Shown here: in pieces, positions 1 to 6,853 of the stretch | Layout of the letters: each line of letters starts with the position of its first letter | Position numbering within the stretch: the first letter of the stretch is position 1 | DNA from: an uncultured Brevibacterium sp. | GTDB taxonomy: Bacteria > Actinomycetota > Actinomycetes > Actinomycetales > Brevibacteriaceae | Assembly (NCBI GenBank): GCA_902489185.1 | Contig: CABTZC010000112.1 | Coordinates: 1-6,876 of the forward strand | Direction of reading: 5' to 3' | Length of the DNA: 6,876 nt | Translations under genes and position numbers: made by a program | Notes under the pieces: model-generated | The model's input: the letters and a program-made list of their open reading frames with translations, nothing else | Told to the model about the DNA's origin: nothing | Database searches by the model: none

Positions 1-29
1 GAGCGGTTCAGATCAGTAAGGGGCCAGCC
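1..29 (+). other. Left edge; possible tail of an upstream gene and rdgB ribosome binding site
   Basis: Only 29 bases precede rdgB. One frame (from base 2) reads five codons to a TAA at 17-19. Another (from base 1) reads ten codons to a TGA at 31-33 that would overlap the rdgB GTG start as GTGA. Either could be the end of the preceding gene. In many actinobacteria that gene is rph (RNase PH), but too little sequence is present to identify it. AAGGGG at 18-23 is a good Shine-Dalgarno sequence, 6 bases before the GTG at 30. Confidence 0.35.
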
Positions 30-617
30 GTGACTCGTTTTGTTCTCGCTACCCACAACGCCGGTAAGAAGGTTGAGTTGCAGGCGATTCTCACGCAGGT
101 GATTCCCACCGCCGAGGTCGTCACGGCTGGCGAGCTGGGGTTGGCTGACGTTGTTGAAGATGGGCTGACGTTCGAAGAAAACGCGCTCATTAAGGCGCGC
201 GCCGTTGCTCAAGAGACTGGCTTGCCTGCGATTGCTGATGACTCCGGTCTGGTCGTTGATGTGCTGGGTTCTGCGCCGGGGATTCTGTCTGCCCGCTGGG
301 CGGGGCAGCATGGTGATGACCGCGCGAACCTGGAGTTACTCCTTGCTCAGTTGAGCGACATTCCTGACCGCGGACGCGGTGCCCGCTTTGTGTGTGCGGC
401 CGCGTATGTGAACGCCGGCGCCGAGGTCGTGTGTACCGGGGAAATGCGTGGCACGATCCTGCGGAAACCGGTGGGAGATGGTGGCTTTGGGTACGACCCG
501 ATTTTTCAGCCGGATGGGCTCACCGTGAGTGCAGCACAGCTGTCTTCGGAGGAGAAAAACGCGATCAGCCACAGGGGCGACGCCTTGCGGAAACTCGCAG
601 CGAAAATTTCGCAGTGA
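30..617 (+). CDS. rdgB: RdgB/HAM1 family non-canonical purine NTP pyrophosphatase
   Basis: This 195-residue cytoplasmic enzyme is predicted to hydrolyse dITP, ITP and XTP to the monophosphate and pyrophosphate, keeping deaminated purines out of DNA and RNA. The family fingerprints appear in order. They are the substrate-binding THNAGK motif at residues 8-13, FEENALIKA at 48-56, DDSGL at 70-74 (Asp71 is the expected catalytic base), SARWAG at 87-92, GGFGYDPIF at 151-159 and SHR at 180-182. The length matches the usual 190-205 residues, so the protein is complete. The GTG start is chosen because it follows AAGGGG by 6 bases and places the beta-strand before THNAGK at the N-terminus, as in homologues. 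It is probably the last gene of an upstream unit, since a promoter-like region separates it from the transporter genes. The identification is secure; enzymatic activity is inferred from the family. Confidence 0.96.
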   Translation: MTRFVLATHNAGKKVELQAILTQVIPTAEVVTAGELGLADVVEDGLTFEENALIKARAVAQETGLPAIADDSGLVVDVLGSAPGILSARWAGQHGDDRANLELLLAQLSDIPDRGRGARFVCAAAYVNAGAEVVCTGEMRGTILRKPVGDGGFGYDPIFQPDGLTVSAAQLSSEEKNAISHRGDALRKLAAKISQ

Positions 618-688
618 TATGTGACGCATGTGCGGGGGTGAAACAGCTACTGAGCGTGTCGGAATGTGAACCAATTTCTGAACATTCG

Positions 689-716
689 TTAAAACTTTTG
701 TAATCTTCATTACAGT
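689..716 (+). promoter_or_regulatory. Candidate promoter of the ABC transporter operon
   Basis: TTAAAA at 689-694 (4 of 6 matches to TTGACA) is followed after 16 bases by TACAGT at 711-716 (4 of 6 matches to TATAAT). This would start transcription near 723-725, about 35 bases before the transporter ATG. The region 670-715 is the most AT-rich part of the window, which fits a promoter. An alternative pairing of CTGAAC (678-683) with TAATCT (701-706) has 17-base spacing but weaker matches. The call rests on pattern matching only. Confidence 0.3.
699..714. promoter_or_regulatory. Perfect 16-bp palindrome, candidate operator
   Basis: TGTAAT (699-704), CTTC (705-708) and ATTACA (709-714) form a perfect inverted repeat with 6-bp arms. 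It lies in the only sizeable intergenic region, overlaps the candidate -10 element at 711-716, and is about 46 bases upstream of the solute-binding protein start. This is where a dimeric repressor would block RNA polymerase. No matching half-sites are seen upstream of the amidase. The regulator is not encoded in this window and its family cannot be named from the site. Confidence 0.4.
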
Positions 717-759
717 GTTTGGAGCCACCGAAGTCTCCAGGTTTGGATGAAGGAGTCAC

Positions 760-2265
760 ATGAAAACGCGTTTTAGCCTTGCGCTCGTAGCGGCAGTAAG
801 TTCACTCGCACTTGTGGGATGTAACGCCGGAGCGTCATCGTCGGGTTCCTCCGAAGCGCGCACCGACATGGTGATCGCGCACACAGCGGAACCCGCGAAC
901 CTGGACTTTACGACCTCGGCTGGGGCGGCGGTCCCACAAGCGCTCATGGAAAACGTGTACGAATCGCTTGTGCGGATTGACCAAGACGGCCAAATCCAGC
1001 CCGCACTCGCTGAATCTTGGGACCTGTCAAAAGATCGCAAGACGTACACCTTTAAGCTCCGCAAAGGTGTGAAGTTTTCCTCTGGCGCTGACTTCACTGC
1101 CGACGACGTCAAGTTTTCATACGAACGAGTCAAATCAGACGCGTGGAAAAACGCGCTGAAAGCCAAAATGGACGTCGTGGACACGATCAAGGTTGTCGAT
1201 GACGCAACGGTTGAAATCACCCTGTCGCGTCCGTCTAACCGGTGGCTGTTCGACCTGGCGTCCCTGGTAGGGGCCGTGTTTGATCAGGATGGAGTCTCCG
1301 ATCTGGCCAACAAGGCCGTTGGAACCGGGCCGTTCAAGGTTGACACGTTTACCCGTGGCCAGCAGATCGTGTTCGCTTCCCGTGACGACTACTGGGGCGA
1401 AGAACCAAAACTGGACAAGGTGACGTTCAAGTACTTCAAAGACCCGGTCGCCAGCGCCAACGCGTTGAAGTCCGGAGAAGTTGATGTTCTTGCCAACCTG
1501 CAGGCGCCTGACCTTCTGTCGAGTTTTGAAAAAGAAGGCGACAAGTACAAAGTGGTTGAAGGTACCTCCAACGGTGAGGTCCTGCTTGCTCTGAACAACG
1601 CAGACGGTGTGTTCAAGGACAAGAAAGTCCGTGAAGCAGTGATGTACGCGCTCGATGAGCGGGCCATCATCGACACTGCATGGAGCGGTCATGGAACGCT
1701 CATTGGATCGATGGTTCCACCCACTGATCCGTACTACGAGGACCTGACCAAGAAATGGCCACATGATGTTGAAAAGGCCAAGAAGCTTGTTGAAGAAGCA
1801 GGTGTGAAAGGCCAGACGGTGAAGTTCACGGTGCCCAATCTCCCGTACGCCACCGCGTCTGCCAACGTCGTTGTTTCCCAGCTTGAAGCAGTGGGTCTGA
1901 AAGCGAAAGTTGAGACCCAAGAGTTCCCGGCCGTGTGGCTGGACAAGACGTTTACCAACCATGAGTACGACATGTCCATCATCAACCACATCGAAGCTCG
2001 TGACATGCTCACGGTTTTCGGCGAGGACTACTACACCGGTTACGACTCAAAGAAAATCAGCGACATCGCCGCCAAGGCCGATAAAGGCTCGGAAGAGGAA
2101 TACACAGAAGGCATGAAGAAAGTCGCTCGCACCATCACGGAAGATGCGGCCGCCGGGTTCCTCTTCCTCTTCCCCAACCTGGTCGTGACTAATTCGAAGG
2201 TCACTGGGGTGGCCGAAAACCAGGTTTCCGACGCGTTCCGTATCGCCGACCTCGGCTGGGAGTAA
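760..2265 (+). CDS. ABC transporter family 5 solute-binding lipoprotein (peptide/nickel type)
   Basis: This is the substrate-capturing subunit of a peptide-type ABC importer, 501 residues long and typical for the family. Residues 1-20 form a lipoprotein signal peptide: positive Lys2 and Arg4, a hydrophobic core, then the lipobox L18-V-G-C21. Cys21 should be lipid-modified, anchoring the protein to the outer face of the membrane. A flexible Ser/Gly-rich tether follows (about 23-33). The SBP_bac_5 domain starts near residue 37 and shows family landmarks: PALAESWDLS at 81-90, KGVKFSSGADFTADDVKFSY within 102-121, VGTGPFKV at 187-194, YWGEEPKLD at 211-219, ALKSGEVDV at 235-243 and a KVREAVMYALDE helix at 289-300. 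AAGGAG at 750-755 precedes the ATG by 4 bases. It is the first gene of the importer operon. The ligand (oligopeptide, dipeptide, nickel chelate or another amide) cannot be assigned from sequence alone. Confidence 0.94.
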   Translation: MKTRFSLALVAAVSSLALVGCNAGASSSGSSEARTDMVIAHTAEPANLDFTTSAGAAVPQALMENVYESLVRIDQDGQIQPALAESWDLSKDRKTYTFKLRKGVKFSSGADFTADDVKFSYERVKSDAWKNALKAKMDVVDTIKVVDDATVEITLSRPSNRWLFDLASLVGAVFDQDGVSDLANKAVGTGPFKVDTFTRGQQIVFASRDDYWGEEPKLDKVTFKYFKDPVASANALKSGEVDVLANLQAPDLLSSFEKEGDKYKVVEGTSNGEVLLALNNADGVFKDKKVREAVMYALDERAIIDTAWSGHGTLIGSMVPPTDPYYEDLTKKWPHDVEKAKKLVEEAGVKGQTVKFTVPNLPYATASANVVVSQLEAVGLKAKVETQEFPAVWLDKTFTNHEYDMSIINHIEARDMLTVFGEDYYTGYDSKKISDIAAKADKGSEEEYTEGMKKVARTITEDAAAGFLFLFPNLVVTNSKVTGVAENQVSDAFRIADLGWE

Positions 2266-2273
2266 CCGTTTTG
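2258..2273 (+). promoter_or_regulatory. Ribosome binding site and TTG start of the first permease
   Basis: GGGAG at 2258-2262, inside the last codons of the solute-binding protein gene, lies 8 bases before the TTG at 2271-2273. The frame has no ATG or GTG near the required N-terminus: the first ATG would fall inside the first membrane helix (about residue 27) and remove most of it. The TTG start is therefore the best-supported one. Confidence 0.75.
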
Positions 2274-3218
2274 ACAAGCTACTTTCTACGTCGACTGCTC
2301 CAGTTTGTCCTGACAGCAGCAGTCGCCTCGGTTGTGGTGTTTGCACTCATGCAGATCTTGCCGGGTAACGCCGCCCAGGTTGCGTTGGGAACGAGCGCCA
2401 CTCCCGAGGCCGTAGCAGCTTTGGAAAAACAATACGGTTTGGACCGTCCCATCGTGGTGCAGTACTTCGACTGGATCGGCCATGTGCTGGTGGGCGACTT
2501 TGGCACATCATATGTGACCGGAGCTCCGATTGCCCCCGTCATTGCGAACTCGATTCAGGTCACGCTTATTGTGGTCCTGGCTTCAATGGTGGTGGCCTTG
2601 GCTGTTGCCGTTCCGCTGGGAACCTTGGCTGCTGTCAACCACAAGAACGCGGTTGGTTCACTCATCTCAGGTGCCAGCCAGATCGGCGTGGCTATCCCCA
2701 ACTTCTTGGCAGGTATCTTGCTGGTCATGCTGTTTTCTCTCAAGCTCGGATGGTTCCCGTCATCTGGTTGGAAGGCACCGGCAGAAGGGTTTGGGGAGTT
2801 TTTCATCCGCTTGGTGCTTCCCGTTTTTGCGCTCGCTTTGGTTCAAGCTGCCATTTTGACCCGTTATGTGCGCTCAGCAGTTTTGGAAGTCATGGGTGAA
2901 GATTTCTTGCGCACCGCGCGTGCTAAGGGACAGACGAAGGGTCGCGCTCTGGTGAAACATGGTCTACGGAATGCCGCTATTCCAGTAGTTACGGTTGCGG
3001 GTGTGCAGCTAGCAACGCTGCTCATCGGAGCGGTCGTGATCGAGCAAGTCTTTGTGATTCCCGGAATGGGCTCAGAGCTGGTTCGTGCTGTGAGTAACCG
3101 TGACCTGATTGCAGTGCAGGGAATCGTCTTAGTGCTCGTGGTTCTGGTGCTTGCCCTCAATACGATCATCGACCTTTTGTACCCCGTTCTCGATCCACGT
3201 GTGAGGAGGGCAGCATAA
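2271..3218 (+). CDS. ABC transporter permease, DppB/OppB/GsiC type
   Basis: This is one half of the membrane channel of the importer, 315 residues, close to the usual 305-340. The N-terminus (SYFLRRLLQF) is the characteristic start of DppB-type permeases. Six hydrophobic helices can be seen at roughly 10-29, 95-119, 128-157, 178-198, 236-258 and 280-303. The long extracytoplasmic stretch between the first two includes YGLDRPIVVQY and the family-typical GDFGTSYVTG (75-84). The cytoplasmic EAA loop that docks on the ATPase is at about 209-233 (EDFLRTARAKG, then GLRNA). The protein ends in YPVLDPRVR, again typical. It starts from TTG 5 bases after the solute-binding protein stop, and its TAA shares one base with the ATG of the next permease, which suggests coupled translation. 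The family is certain; the transported substrate is not. Confidence 0.94.
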   Translation: MTSYFLRRLLQFVLTAAVASVVVFALMQILPGNAAQVALGTSATPEAVAALEKQYGLDRPIVVQYFDWIGHVLVGDFGTSYVTGAPIAPVIANSIQVTLIVVLASMVVALAVAVPLGTLAAVNHKNAVGSLISGASQIGVAIPNFLAGILLVMLFSLKLGWFPSSGWKAPAEGFGEFFIRLVLPVFALALVQAAILTRYVRSAVLEVMGEDFLRTARAKGQTKGRALVKHGLRNAAIPVVTVAGVQLATLLIGAVVIEQVFVIPGMGSELVRAVSNRDLIAVQGIVLVLVVLVLALNTIIDLLYPVLDPRVRRAA

Positions 3219-4042
3219 TGAAAAAGCGCATCTTTTCGCACATGAGCCTCATCGTTGGCTTGGCATTTGTGGCTCTCATCCTCATCACAGCGTTGGTGAG
3301 CTTCATCTGGACGCCGTACTCGCCAAACCACATGGATACCCGTTTGTCGGGTTCCAGCCCTGAGCACTGGCTAGGAACCGACCAATACGGCCGAGATACT
3401 CTCACCTGGGTCATGATGGGCGCTCGAATAACGCTTTTCGTGGGAGCGGTTGCGGTTGGCATTTCGGTGCTTATTGGTGTTCCATTAGGCATTTTGGCTG
3501 GCATGACGAACCTCGGTTGGCTGTCTGGTCTGATCATGCGCACAAATGACTTGCTCTTGGCGTTCCCCGCGCTGTTGCTGGCCATGATCTTCGCAGCTGC
3601 TCTGGGCCCAGGAACCTTGCCTGCCATGATCGCAGTGGGTATCGCGTCAATCCCCGGGTTTGCACGAGTAGCCCGTTCTGGAACTCTGCAGGTGATGAGC
3701 CGCGAATTCATCATGGCGGCGAAATCTGCGAACCGGAGTGCGTTCGCCATTGCGCGAACGCACGTCTTGCCCAATATCGGGGGCATGGTGATCGTGCAGT
3801 GCTCGGTTGCATTTGCGCTGGCTATTTTGGCCGAGGCGGGGCTGTCCTTCCTGGGATTAGGCACCCAAGCGCAAACCCCGTCATGGGGCAGAATGCTGTA
3901 CGACTCCCAACAGCATTTGGAAAGCCACCCCGGACTGGCAATCTGGCCAGGCATCGCCATTGCGATCGCGGTGTTAGGTTTCAACTTGCTGGGTGACGGT
4001 CTGCGTGACCGACTTGACCCCAAGCTGAAGGGACGGTCGTGA
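3218..4042 (+). CDS. ABC transporter permease, DppC/OppC/GsiD type
   Basis: This is the second membrane subunit, expected to pair with the preceding DppB-type permease. At 274 residues it has the normal family length. A first helix lies at about 10-31, followed by the DppC-specific HWLGTDQYGRD at 50-60. Further hydrophobic segments are at about 70-94, 112-146, 187-215 and 242-260. The EAA coupling loop spans about 162-186 (REFIMAAKSANRS through HVLPN), and the C-terminus has the usual GDGLRDRLDPK (259-269). The ATG overlaps the upstream stop codon as TAATG. A very strong ribosome binding site, GAGGAGGG at 3203-3210, sits 7 bases before it. The 3' end overlaps the ATPase gene start, so all transporter genes appear to be one transcription unit. 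Confidence 0.94.
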   Translation: MKKRIFSHMSLIVGLAFVALILITALVSFIWTPYSPNHMDTRLSGSSPEHWLGTDQYGRDTLTWVMMGARITLFVGAVAVGISVLIGVPLGILAGMTNLGWLSGLIMRTNDLLLAFPALLLAMIFAAALGPGTLPAMIAVGIASIPGFARVARSGTLQVMSREFIMAAKSANRSAFAIARTHVLPNIGGMVIVQCSVAFALAILAEAGLSFLGLGTQAQTPSWGRMLYDSQQHLESHPGLAIWPGIAIAIAVLGFNLLGDGLRDRLDPKLKGRS

Positions 4043-4044
4043 TG
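4028..4044 (+). promoter_or_regulatory. Ribosome binding site and start choice for the ATPase
   Basis: AAGGGA at 4028-4033 lies 5 bases before a GTG (4039-4041) and 8 bases before an in-frame ATG (4042-4044), so the start reads GTGATG. ATG is preferred for its codon and spacing. The difference is one residue: the protein begins Met-Ser-Glu or Met-Met-Ser-Glu. The overlap with the upstream TGA (4040-4042) is 1 base for ATG or 4 bases for GTG. Confidence 0.6.
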
Positions 4045-5757
4045 TCAGAACTTTTGCACGTCAAAGACCTGCGGATAGCAACAGAAACTACCGAATTGGT
4101 TCAGCCTCTGTCATTTGACCTTGCGCCTGGCGAACGTGTGGGGTTGATCGGGGAGTCCGGCTCAGGAAAGTCTCTCACCGCCTCGGCGATCATGGGGCTC
4201 CTTCCCGATGAACTTCAAGCCTCAGGCACGATAGAACTGCAAGGCCATTCGGGTAATCTGCTGAGTCTCAGTGATGCGCGGATGTCTCAACTGCGTGGAA
4301 AAGACATCTCGATGGTGTTCCAAGAGCCCATGAGTGCGTTGAACCCGCTCATGCGTGTAGGCGATCAAGTAGCGGAAGTCATGAAGCTACACGGGAACAC
4401 CGTAAATTTACGTGACCATGTCATTGACCTGTTGACACGGGTGGACTTGCCAGACCCACAGGCGGCTGCAAAGGCCTACCCTCATCAGCTTTCGGGAGGC
4501 CAGCGTCAGCGCGTAGTGATCGCGATCGCGATGGCGAACTCACCTCGGCTTCTGATCTGCGACGAACCCACCACCGCGCTCGACGTGACAGTCCAGTCAG
4601 GCATCCTGGACCTGATTGGGCACAGCGTGCAGAAAAACAACACGGGACTCCTGTTCATCACCCACGACCTCGCTGTCGTGGCACGAGTGTGTGAACACGT
4701 TTTGGTGATGTACAAGGGTGAACTCGTGGAACGAGGCACGGTCAAAGACGTTTTCACCAACCCGCAACACGAATACACACGCGGACTACTAGCAGCCTCG
4801 GACCTGTCTGCAACCGACGAAAACGGTCGCCTTTTCACCATCCAAACCGCCCACAACTACCGATTTGACGAAGCGGCCCAGGGAGAAGCCGGGCACACCG
4901 CGCAGGTGGAAGAGGGCGCAAAGACGGGGGACACCTCGGTGGAAGGAAACTCCCGAGCTGCCGTCCGCGTGCGCGATCTGAAAAAGGACTACGAACGTAA
5001 GTCCGGTCGTCTTTTCGCTCGGCCCCACAAAGTACACGCCCTCAAGGGAATCGACCTGACGGTCCAACCGGGACAGCGGTTCGGAATCGTGGGGGAGTCC
5101 GGTTCGGGGAAGTCGACACTGTTGAAAATCTTGTCCGGACTAGAAACTGCGACAAGTGGACAGGTTACCGTGGGCGACTACGACGTCACAGCGGGGGCAG
5201 AAGCGGACATCCGCAAGGTACGAGAAGACCTGCAGATCGTGTTTCAAGACCCGTTCGCATCGCTTGATCCTCGCATGAAGGTACGCGAAATCGTCGCTGA
5301 GCCACTCATCGCTATGGGAGTTCCCACACACGAACGAGCTACACGAGTGCGGGAAATGCTCACCGCCGTAGGGCTTGATGAAACAGCAGAGAACCGGTAC
5401 CCACACCAGTTTTCTGGCGGGCAGCGACAGCGTATTTCAATCGCTCGAGCGCTGGTGTGCAAGCCGCAGATACTGGTGGCCGACGAACCCGTTTCAGCGC
5501 TTGACGTTTCAGTGCGCGCGCAAGTCCTCAACCTGCTCACCGACCTCGTTGAGGAATACGGCCTCACCTTGATTTTTGTGAGCCACGACCTGTCCGTTGT
5601 GCGCTACCTGTGTAGCGACGTCGCAGTGATGAAGAGCGGCGAAATTGTGGAAGCCGGGACGGTGGACCAAGTTTACGACGCGCCAGTTCACCCGTACACG
5701 CAGAAGCTCGTAGCTGCGACTCCACAACTTGAGGATGCGCTGTCGCATCACGCGTAA
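4042..5757 (+). CDS. Fused tandem peptide ABC transporter ATPase (two nucleotide-binding domains)
   Basis: This 571-residue protein contains both ATPase domains of the importer, which in OppD/OppF or DppD/DppF systems are separate proteins. Domain 1 (about 1-250) has Walker A GESGSGKS at 37-44, Q-loop Gln94, signature LSGGQ at 150-154, Walker B LLICDE at 170-175 and switch His208. Domain 2 (about 307-571) has Walker A GESGSGKST at 351-359, Q-loop Gln402, signature FSGGQ at 457-461, Walker B ILVADE at 477-482 and His515. Both sites look catalytically complete. Each domain ends with the peptide-transporter tail motif (NPQHEYT near 240-246; APVHPYT near 547-553). The linker at about 250-306 is rich in Glu, Gly and Ala and looks unstructured. 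The cysteine-rich C-terminal extension found in many OppD/DppD-type proteins is not seen. The architecture resembles GsiA- and YejF-like fused ATPases, but that does not define the substrate. An in-frame GTG at 4039 is an alternative start. Confidence 0.95.
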   Translation: MSELLHVKDLRIATETTELVQPLSFDLAPGERVGLIGESGSGKSLTASAIMGLLPDELQASGTIELQGHSGNLLSLSDARMSQLRGKDISMVFQEPMSALNPLMRVGDQVAEVMKLHGNTVNLRDHVIDLLTRVDLPDPQAAAKAYPHQLSGGQRQRVVIAIAMANSPRLLICDEPTTALDVTVQSGILDLIGHSVQKNNTGLLFITHDLAVVARVCEHVLVMYKGELVERGTVKDVFTNPQHEYTRGLLAASDLSATDENGRLFTIQTAHNYRFDEAAQGEAGHTAQVEEGAKTGDTSVEGNSRAAVRVRDLKKDYERKSGRLFARPHKVHALKGIDLTVQPGQRFGIVGESGSGKSTLLKILSGLETATSGQVTVGDYDVTAGAEADIRKVREDLQIVFQDPFASLDPRMKVREIVAEPLIAMGVPTHERATRVREMLTAVGLDETAENRYPHQFSGGQRQRISIARALVCKPQILVADEPVSALDVSVRAQVLNLLTDLVEEYGLTLIFVSHDLSVVRYLCSDVAVMKSGEIVEAGTVDQVYDAPVHPYTQKLVAATPQLEDALSHHA

Positions 5758-5835
5758 CACCGCTCGCGAGGTTGGTGGGGGACGAGAGCTACCTCACAAG
5801 TGAAGCTTGGCTAAATACGTAGGTGACATACCTGC

Positions 5836-5843
5836 AGGAAGGA
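5836..5843 (+). promoter_or_regulatory. Amidase ribosome binding site beside short palindromes
   Basis: AGGAAGGA at 5836-5843 is a strong Shine-Dalgarno sequence 7 bases before the ATG at 5851. Immediately upstream are AGGT-N5-ACCT (5821-5833) and the 8-bp palindrome CCTGCAGG (5831-5838), which overlaps the ribosome binding site. These could form small RNA structures or a protein site, but the arms are short. I could not find a convincing -35/-10 pair in the 93-base gap. Confidence 0.45.
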
Positions 5844-5850
5844 CCGCACA

Positions 5851-6853
5851 ATGTTGGCTGACCTGTCCGTGAAACAGGCAACGACCGGATACGCTCAAGG
5901 GGATTTTAGTCCTGTTGATGTGCTCGAGGCTGTGGCGGAGCGCATTGCTGCGTGCGAACCCACGGTTAACGCCTTGTGGAATAACGCCACAGCAGAAGGT
6001 CCCGTGGCGGAGCGCACGCGAAAAGCAGCGCGAGAGTCAGCTGAGCGGTGGCAACGAGGCGAAGCGTTGAGCGCCCTCGACGGTGTAGTTGTCACGGTGA
6101 AAGAAAACATTGCACGTGCCGGGGTTGCGATGCCGTCAGGAACTCAGCCAGGTTCCCGTACGCCAGAGAAATTCAATGCGCCAATCGTGGACCGGTTAGA
6201 AGAAGCAGGCGCAATCATCGCGGGTTCGACCGTCATGCCGGACTGGGGCATGTTGTCCTCGGGAGTGTCGTCTCTACATGGGATCACACGTTCGCCGATC
6301 AACCCTGAACTGACAACTGGAGGGTCGTCTTCCGGTGCAGGTGCGGCAGCGGTTGCAGGCTACGGGCCGATTCATATTGGTAGTGATATTGGTGGTTCGA
6401 TTCGTTTGCCGGGTACGTGGTTGGGGTTAGCTACGCTCAAACCTAGTTTTGGGCGCGTCCCGCTTTCGGTGCCGTATCAGGGGCGGTGCGCAGGTCCGCT
6501 TGCTCGTCGGATGAGCGACGTGATCGCGGCGATGGAAGTGATTGGGCGCTCTGATGCGCGCGACTACTCGCAGCTTCCGCCGTTTGAGGGGGCCTACCAG
6601 ACCAGGTTTGACCCGGCAACGGTGCGCGTGGCCGTACACGTGGATGCTGGGTGCGGAATGGATGTTGATCCGCAGGTCGCCGAGGTGGTGCGCGGTGTTG
6701 CGCGCGAGTTCGAGCGTGCGGGGGCGCAGGTGGAAGAGATTGAACCGTTCATGGATGACGAACTGTTGAGTCTCATTGATCTGTTCTGGCGCGTGCGCTC
6801 ATATAACGACCTTATGAAGCTCAGTGACGAGGACCGTGCCCACGTGTCGCCGT
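5851..6853 (+). CDS. Amidase signature family hydrolase, truncated at its 3' end
   Basis: The 334 visible residues belong to the amidase signature family, which hydrolyses amide bonds with a Ser-cisSer-Lys triad. The triad is intact: Lys84 in VTVKEN, cis-Ser159 in GGSSSGAG (157-164), and nucleophile Ser183 in GSDIGGSIRLP (177-187). The Lys-to-nucleophile spacing of 99 residues and Ser-to-Ser spacing of 24 match FAAH (142/217/241). Family members usually have about 450-500 residues, so perhaps a quarter to a third is missing. The stop read at 6853-6855 is not real, because its last two bases belong to sequencing adapter beginning at 6854. The gene follows the ABC importer on the same strand after 93 bases, so cytoplasmic processing of an imported amide is plausible. 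No signal peptide is seen. Being a lone protein after a transporter, it is unlikely to be GatA, which normally sits with gatC and gatB. The exact substrate is unknown. Confidence 0.92.

Noticed and set aside
700..713. GTA-N8-TAC, resembling the NtcA nitrogen-control site of cyanobacteria
   Set aside because: The gene content points to an actinobacterium, where NtcA is not expected. The match is only six fixed bases and is part of the larger palindrome.
720..739. TGGAG-N10-CTCCA hairpin in the transporter leader
   Set aside because: A 5-bp stem with a 10-base loop that does not cover the ribosome binding site at 750-755. No riboswitch or attenuator pattern is recognisable.
1135..1989. Long open frame on the minus strand opposite the solute-binding protein (and another at 3166-4023)
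   Set aside because: Both are shadows of well-identified + strand genes in GC-rich DNA. They have no ribosome binding site and no recognisable domain.
2271..2276. Perfect -35 consensus TTGACA at the permease start
   Set aside because: There is no -10-like hexamer 16-18 bases downstream (the 17-base position reads ACTGCT), and the bases are explained by the TTG start and the following codon.
4519..4532. 14-bp perfect palindrome of repeated ATCGCG units
   Set aside because: It lies in the codons for Ile-Ala-Ile-Ala-Met after the first ABC signature, a stretch normally hydrophobic in this family. It is best explained by repeated ATC and GCG codons.
4150..5113. Near-identical DNA around GGGGAGTCCGG at about 4150 and about 5092
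   Set aside because: These encode the two Walker A motifs of the fused ATPase. The similarity reflects paralogous domains, not a mobile repeat.
5758..5795. Possible terminator after the ATPase gene (CACC/GGTG and GAGGT/ACCTC stems)
   Set aside because: The stems are only 4-5 bp with loops of 12 and 18 bases, and no T-run follows. The evidence is too weak to call a terminator.
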